Assembly (NCBI GenBank): GCA_023415895.1
Contig: JAEZJA010000074.1
Location: 1-6,887, forward strand
Direction: 5' to 3'
Length of the DNA stretch: 6,887 nt
Origin: Bacillota bacterium
Lineage (GTDB): Bacteria; Bacillota; Clostridia; Oscillospirales; Acutalibacteraceae
In this document: positions 5,513 through 6,887 of the stretch, piece after piece
Numbering within the stretch: position 1 is the first letter of the stretch
Layout of the letters: the number at the start of each line of letters is the position of its first letter
The notes under the pieces: model-generated
Told to the model about the DNA's origin: nothing
What the model saw: the letters and a program-made list of their open reading frames with translations, nothing else
Databases searched by the model: none
Made by a program: the position numbers and the translations under genes

Positions 5513-5516
5513 TAGT
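5489..5516 (+). promoter_or_regulatory. Alternative sigma-A promoter of the M23 peptidase gene
   Basis: TTGGAA (5489-5494) and TATAGT (5511-5516) are separated by 16 bases. It overlaps the sigma-E-like site; both would give starts within a few bases of each other. Confidence 0.4.
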
Positions 5517-5548
5517 ACATAGTCCCACCCGCGAAGGGATTCGATCGG

Positions 5549-5560
5549 AAAGGCGTGATC
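5549..5560 (+). promoter_or_regulatory. Extended ribosome binding site of the M23 peptidase gene
   Basis: AAAGGCGTGATC lies six bases before ATG 5567. It matches AAAGGAGGTGATC, the complement of the 16S rRNA 3' end, apart from one missing base and one change. The in-frame GTG at 5555 lies inside this site. Confidence 0.5.
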
Positions 5561-5566
5561 GTCCCC

Positions 5567-6601
5567 ATGTTCATCCTGCTTCGCCGCAAGCATCTGATTC
5601 GGGCCGCCATCCTTCTTTTGGCGCTTTTGTTGGCAGCCGTCAGCTGTGCTGTACTGCTGACCCGTCCTCAGGATGTCAATGCCGTCGAAAAGGGCGGCTA
5701 CATAAAATGGGTTGATTTCAATGTCCCTTATCAGGCTTTGGACTATGCGCTCAAGCTGGATGTCAAATCGCATGGAAGTGAAACCGAGCTGCATTGGATT
5801 GAGCTTTTAGCCTATGTTGCCACCAAGTGCGGCAACAATTTCAAGGGTTTTAAGACCAGTCAATTGGACGCCGTAGCCGCCAAGCTCAAGGCAGGAACAA
5901 CCATGGAGGACTTGACCAAGGATCTCAAGTACTACTCCTATTATTACGAGGCTTATACCGCCATTCTATCCGGTTTTGTGGGAGAGTATGAGATTGAGGT
6001 GGCCGATACCACCTCCCCCACCGGAAAAGTGTGGGTAAAAAAATACGGCCTCAAGGTTTTTTCCCCCATTGCCAAAAACTATTCCTATTCCGAGTTCGAT
6101 GATTTCGGTACCAGCCGCGACTACGGCTTTAGTCGGCAGCATCTGGGGCACGATATGATGGGCTATGTCGGCACCCCCATCATCGCGGTCGAGAGCGGAA
6201 CGGTGGAGGCACTGGGATGGAACCAATACGGTGGATGGCGTATCGGTATCCGCAGCTTCGATTCAAAACGATACTACTACTACGCCCATCTGCGCAAGGA
6301 TTTTCCCTACAACAAGTCCCTGCAGGTCGGTTCGGTCGTGCAGGCAGGTGACGTCATCGGCTATCTCGGGAGAACTGGCTACAGCCTGACCGAAAACACC
6401 AACAACATCACCCAGCCTCACCTGCACTTCGGCATGCAGCTGATTTTTGATGAATCCCAGAAGGAATGCAACAGCGAGATATGGATTGACGTCTATCCCA
6501 TCGTCAAGCTGCTTTACCGCAATCGGTCAGAAACCGTAAAAAATACCGAAACCAAAGAATACAGCCGCGTTTACAACATACGAGAAGTCAGCTCGGGATA
6601 A
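5567..6601 (+). CDS. Membrane-anchored M23 (LytM-type) metallopeptidase
   Basis: A 344-aa exported protein. A basic start (RRKHLIR) leads into a membrane helix at about 10-32. C27 lies in AVSC, a poor lipobox, so an uncleaved anchor is more likely than a lipoprotein. An uncharacterised region (about 44-165, with a Tyr-rich KYYSYYYEAY) precedes the LytM domain (about 185-316). All expected residues are present: zinc ligands H192 and D196 (HLGHD) and H287, and catalytic histidines H241 (YAHL) and H285 (HLHFG). The enzyme should cut peptide cross-links in peptidoglycan outside the membrane. Active residues separate it from inactive sporulation LytM proteins such as Bacillus SpoIIQ. ATG 5567 is chosen because it follows the extended ribosome binding site; GTG 5555 would add four residues. 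Upstream signals suggest possible sporulation control. Whether its job is sporulation or vegetative wall turnover is not settled by the sequence. Confidence 0.9.
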   Translation: MFILLRRKHLIRAAILLLALLLAAVSCAVLLTRPQDVNAVEKGGYIKWVDFNVPYQALDYALKLDVKSHGSETELHWIELLAYVATKCGNNFKGFKTSQLDAVAAKLKAGTTMEDLTKDLKYYSYYYEAYTAILSGFVGEYEIEVADTTSPTGKVWVKKYGLKVFSPIAKNYSYSEFDDFGTSRDYGFSRQHLGHDMMGYVGTPIIAVESGTVEALGWNQYGGWRIGIRSFDSKRYYYYAHLRKDFPYNKSLQVGSVVQAGDVIGYLGRTGYSLTENTNNITQPHLHFGMQLIFDESQKECNSEIWIDVYPIVKLLYRNRSETVKNTETKEYSRVYNIREVSSG

Positions 6602-6646
6602 GGGCATAAGTCTTTGAGCGGAGCGTTAAAGCAAATGTCGCCACCA

Positions 6647-6887
6647 TCACATTGCCAGTGACGCCGAAGCCTCCGCAGTATCCGGAGGCTTCCTTTTGCG
6701 TTCAAACCCGCGCATGCTAACGATATAGAGCACAAGACCGGCTGTACAAAACACGCCACCCAGCATCATAGCCAGCGATACGCTTTTGTCGGATACCGCA
6801 CCGTAAACCAGATAGGTCGCTGACGATACGCCCTCCATACCGACGGCATGAACGCTGAGAGCCGTAGCACGGTTAAGTGTCGTAACC
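6647..6887 (-). CDS. C-terminal end of a major facilitator (MFS) transporter, truncated by window edge
   Basis: The frame is open from the window edge to a TGA at 6649-6647 and gives 79 residues; the ATG at 6838 is internal, as 16 further codons upstream remain open. NRATALSVHAVGMEGVSSATY matches the loop and helix 11 pattern of MFS permeases, in which an arginine is followed by 'A-x-x-x-S'. YGAVSDKSVSLAMMLGG then leads into a last membrane helix (about VFCTAGLVLYIVSM) and a basic cytoplasmic tail (RGFERKRKPP). MFS proteins move small solutes, often drugs or sugars, across the inner membrane using ion gradients; the substrate cannot be told from this part. The last codons overlap the terminator hairpin of the convergent M23 gene. 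Confidence 0.7.
   Translation of the reverse strand, partial: VTTLNRATALSVHAVGMEGVSSATYLVYGAVSDKSVSLAMMLGGVFCTAGLVLYIVSMRGFERKRKPPDTAEASASLAM
6666..6697 (+). terminator. Terminator of the M23 gene, inside the MFS coding end
   Basis: GAAGCCTCCG (6666-6675) pairs perfectly with CGGAGGCTTC (6683-6692) around a seven-base loop, followed by C and four T residues (6694-6697). It lies 65 bases past the M23 stop and within the last codons of the convergent MFS gene. Confidence 0.75.

Noticed and set aside
6571..6759. Minus-strand 62-codon frame overlapping the MFS end
   Set aside because: It is a different frame of the same DNA as the MFS tail and also runs antisense into the M23 gene; the MFS frame has coherent membrane helices.
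1..6887. A novel defence, toxin-antitoxin, retron, CRISPR or biosynthetic system
   Set aside because: No spaced repeats, reverse transcriptase, nuclease, toxin or carrier-protein motifs were seen, and most genes are separate units with their own promoters or terminators rather than a tight operon.

Overview
The window looks like chromosomal DNA from a spore-forming Clostridia-type Firmicute, probably near Oscillospirales/Ruminococcaceae. This rests on remembered family resemblance: the three-repeat S1 protein, the long M23 peptidase and the PdaB-like deacetylase all have the form I associate with that group. Strong Shine-Dalgarno sites, TTG.../TATAAT-type promoters and compact hairpin-U terminators fit it. 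No species can be named. The window shows no mobile element, CRISPR array, tRNA or rRNA, and nothing that reads as a defence or other novel multi-gene system. It looks like ordinary core genome with some informative details.

Layout. 1-60 is the tail of a + strand gene, followed by a perfect 17-bp stem terminator. 161-1546 (-) encodes a ROK-fold sugar-kinase-like protein of 461 aa with an extra N-terminal region. Its promoter overlaps a 20-bp palindrome that may be an operator. Divergent to it, 1795-2739 (+) encodes a 314-aa protein with three S1-type RNA-binding repeats. An 18-bp hairpin separates it from the convergent gene 2833-3624 (-), a membrane-anchored PdaB-like polysaccharide deacetylase homologue that has lost its metal ligands. 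3826-4458 (-) is a membrane-anchored protein with a DMP19/DUF4375-like domain. It is divergent from 4595-5401 (+), a family 8 glycosyltransferase, and both have well-formed housekeeping promoters back to back. 5567-6601 (+) is a membrane-anchored M23 (LytM) metallopeptidase with all catalytic residues. 6647-6887 (-) is the C-terminal end of a major facilitator transporter running off the window.

How the genes relate. Each gene appears to be its own transcription unit. Three gene pairs or ends converge on a hairpin and two pairs diverge from back-to-back promoters. The clearest functional link is between the PdaB-like gene and the M23 peptidase. Both are predicted envelope proteins acting on peptidoglycan, and both have upstream sequences resembling sporulation mother-cell sigma-E promoters. 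The glycosyltransferase between them could also act on the cell surface. The ROK, S1 and DUF4375-like genes have no evident tie to these.

Several starts were moved inward from the longest open frame. For the PdaB-like, S1 and M23 genes the chosen starts follow a long stretch complementary to the 3' end of 16S rRNA. For the glycosyltransferase the upstream part of the frame lies in its own promoter.
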